DNA of 5,645 bases. Origin: Prolixibacteraceae bacterium (GTDB lineage Bacteria > Bacteroidota > Bacteroidia > Bacteroidales > Prolixibacteraceae). Both the position numbers and the translations under genes were made by a program. The notes under the pieces are model-generated. The model searched no databases, was not told the origin of the DNA, and was given only the letters and a program-made list of their open reading frames with translations. The DNA lies in assembly GCA_014380255.1 (NCBI GenBank), contig JACMKG010000456.1:1-5645 (forward strand), given 5' to 3'. Below are positions 5,064 through 5,645 of the stretch, piece after piece; position 1 is the first letter of the stretch, and each line of letters opens with the position of its first letter.

Positions 5064-5645
5064 TTACTCAATCTTGTAATTGATCAGCGTGCCATCTTCA
5101 CTTCCTACTAGCAGGTTAAAATAAGAAGATGCATCGTTGAATTTCCCAAAGGTAAATGCAGTATTTCCTGTAAGCGGGAATCCCCACACAATAGCTCCTT
5201 TATCATCCAGTAAATAGATTTTGTTGTCACCCTTGGTAACTATCCCTATTCGGGTTACTCCCGGAACAGGATTGCTGACAATCGGGGCTTCCGTAATTAC
5301 ATCAGGGAATGATCTTTCAAATTTGATCATATCATCCGTACCAAAGACCGTCAGTTTCTTTCCTTCAGCAAAAAGGTATTCAGGTGAACCATTGCCATCA
5401 ATATCCTCAACTGTAAAGCGATGGCTTGCACTGAATTTGCCGAGTTCTTTAATCTGTGTCTGGCCTGTGAAATCCTGTATATGGATTCGGCCTTGCTGGT
5501 CAGTTGAAATAAGCCTTGGATTTCCACCGTCAACGAAGTAAGTCTGGTTGCCCGAACGGATGAAGGCTTTCAATTCAATATCCCTTGGTTTGCCCTGCCT
5601 GTCGAGAAGGTAAGTGTTTTGCTGATCGGTTACTACGATGTAATC
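5064..5645 (-). CDS. Beta-propeller-like repeat protein (C-terminal part; 5' end outside window)
   Basis: The minus-strand frame is open from the window edge to the TAA at 5066-5064, giving the last 193 residues of a longer protein. A TTG at 5573-5571 could be read as a start, but the frame continues upstream in the same style, so the true start lies outside. The sequence is a series of strand-turn-strand units: IVVTDQQNTYLLDRQG (3-18), LISTDQQGRIHIQD, VEDIDGNGSPEYLFAEG with a Dx-DxDG-like loop as in FG-GAP/VCBS repeats, IGIVTKGDNKIYLLDDKG and finally NLLVGSEDGTLINYKIE. This indicates PQQ/WD-like beta-propeller blades, probably outside the cytoplasm. The final part resembles the C-terminal ends of large uncharacterised Bacteroidales proteins (possibly of the DUF3352 type), a weak recollection only. 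It converges on the isomerase gene and is probably unrelated to the cluster. Confidence 0.8.
   Translation of the reverse strand, partial: DYIVVTDQQNTYLLDRQGKPRDIELKAFIRSGNQTYFVDGGNPRLISTDQQGRIHIQDFTGQTQIKELGKFSASHRFTVEDIDGNGSPEYLFAEGKKLTVFGTDDMIKFERSFPDVITEAPIVSNPVPGVTRIGIVTKGDNKIYLLDDKGAIVWGFPLTGNTAFTFGKFNDASSYFNLLVGSEDGTLINYKIE

Noticed and set aside
4870..5079. 69-codon plus-strand open frame after the isomerase gene
   Set aside because: It overlaps the isomerase end, runs through the repeat element and into the opposite-strand propeller gene, and has no family match.

Overview
The window looks like a chromosomal segment of a Bacteroidota (probably Bacteroidales-type) bacterium. The evidence is an AT-rich intergenic region with TAnnTTTG-type -7 promoter boxes, A-rich leaders instead of Shine-Dalgarno sites, a CBM9-like protein of the type common in Bacteroides relatives, and Tat-exported Gfo/Idh/MocA and sugar-isomerase proteins typical of glycan-degrading Bacteroidota. 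No taxonomic search could be run, so this rests on recognition of families and signals.

Layout. Positions 1-326 (minus strand) hold the first 108 codons of a carbohydrate-binding family 9-like protein that leaves the window at its 3' end. A gene-free stretch (327-994) separates it from a divergent plus-strand cluster and carries two candidate promoters for that cluster. The cluster has three genes: (1) a membrane-anchored tetraheme NapC/NrfH-type cytochrome fused to a formylglycine-generating-enzyme-like (SUMF1) domain (995-2524); (2) a Tat-exported, probably lipid-anchored Gfo/Idh/MocA oxidoreductase (2553-3905); (3) a Tat-exported TIM-barrel sugar epimerase/isomerase-like protein (3974-4885). 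A perfect hairpin sits between genes 2 and 3. Convergent to the cluster is the C-terminal 193 codons of a beta-propeller-like protein (5064-5645, minus). The 178-bp gap between the convergent genes is filled by an unusual structured element: a long hairpin, an imperfect direct repeat, and degenerate heptamer tracts in inverted orientation.

How the genes may work together. All three cluster products carry targeting signals that place them at the periplasmic face of the inner membrane or in the periplasm. The oxidoreductase is expected to use a tightly bound nicotinamide cofactor on a sugar-like substrate, and the isomerase-like protein has a complete metal site of the tagatose 3-epimerase type. 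The cytochrome has features of a quinone-reactive module. My inference is an exported sugar oxidation/rearrangement pathway whose redox balance is linked to the quinone pool by the tetraheme protein. This resembles, but adds a haem module to, the 3-keto-sugar pathways described for Bacteroides with Gfo/Idh/MocA and TIM-barrel partners. The cytochrome-SUMF1 fusion, with a Met-to-His change at the first haem and no catalytic cysteines in the SUMF1 domain, is the most unusual item.
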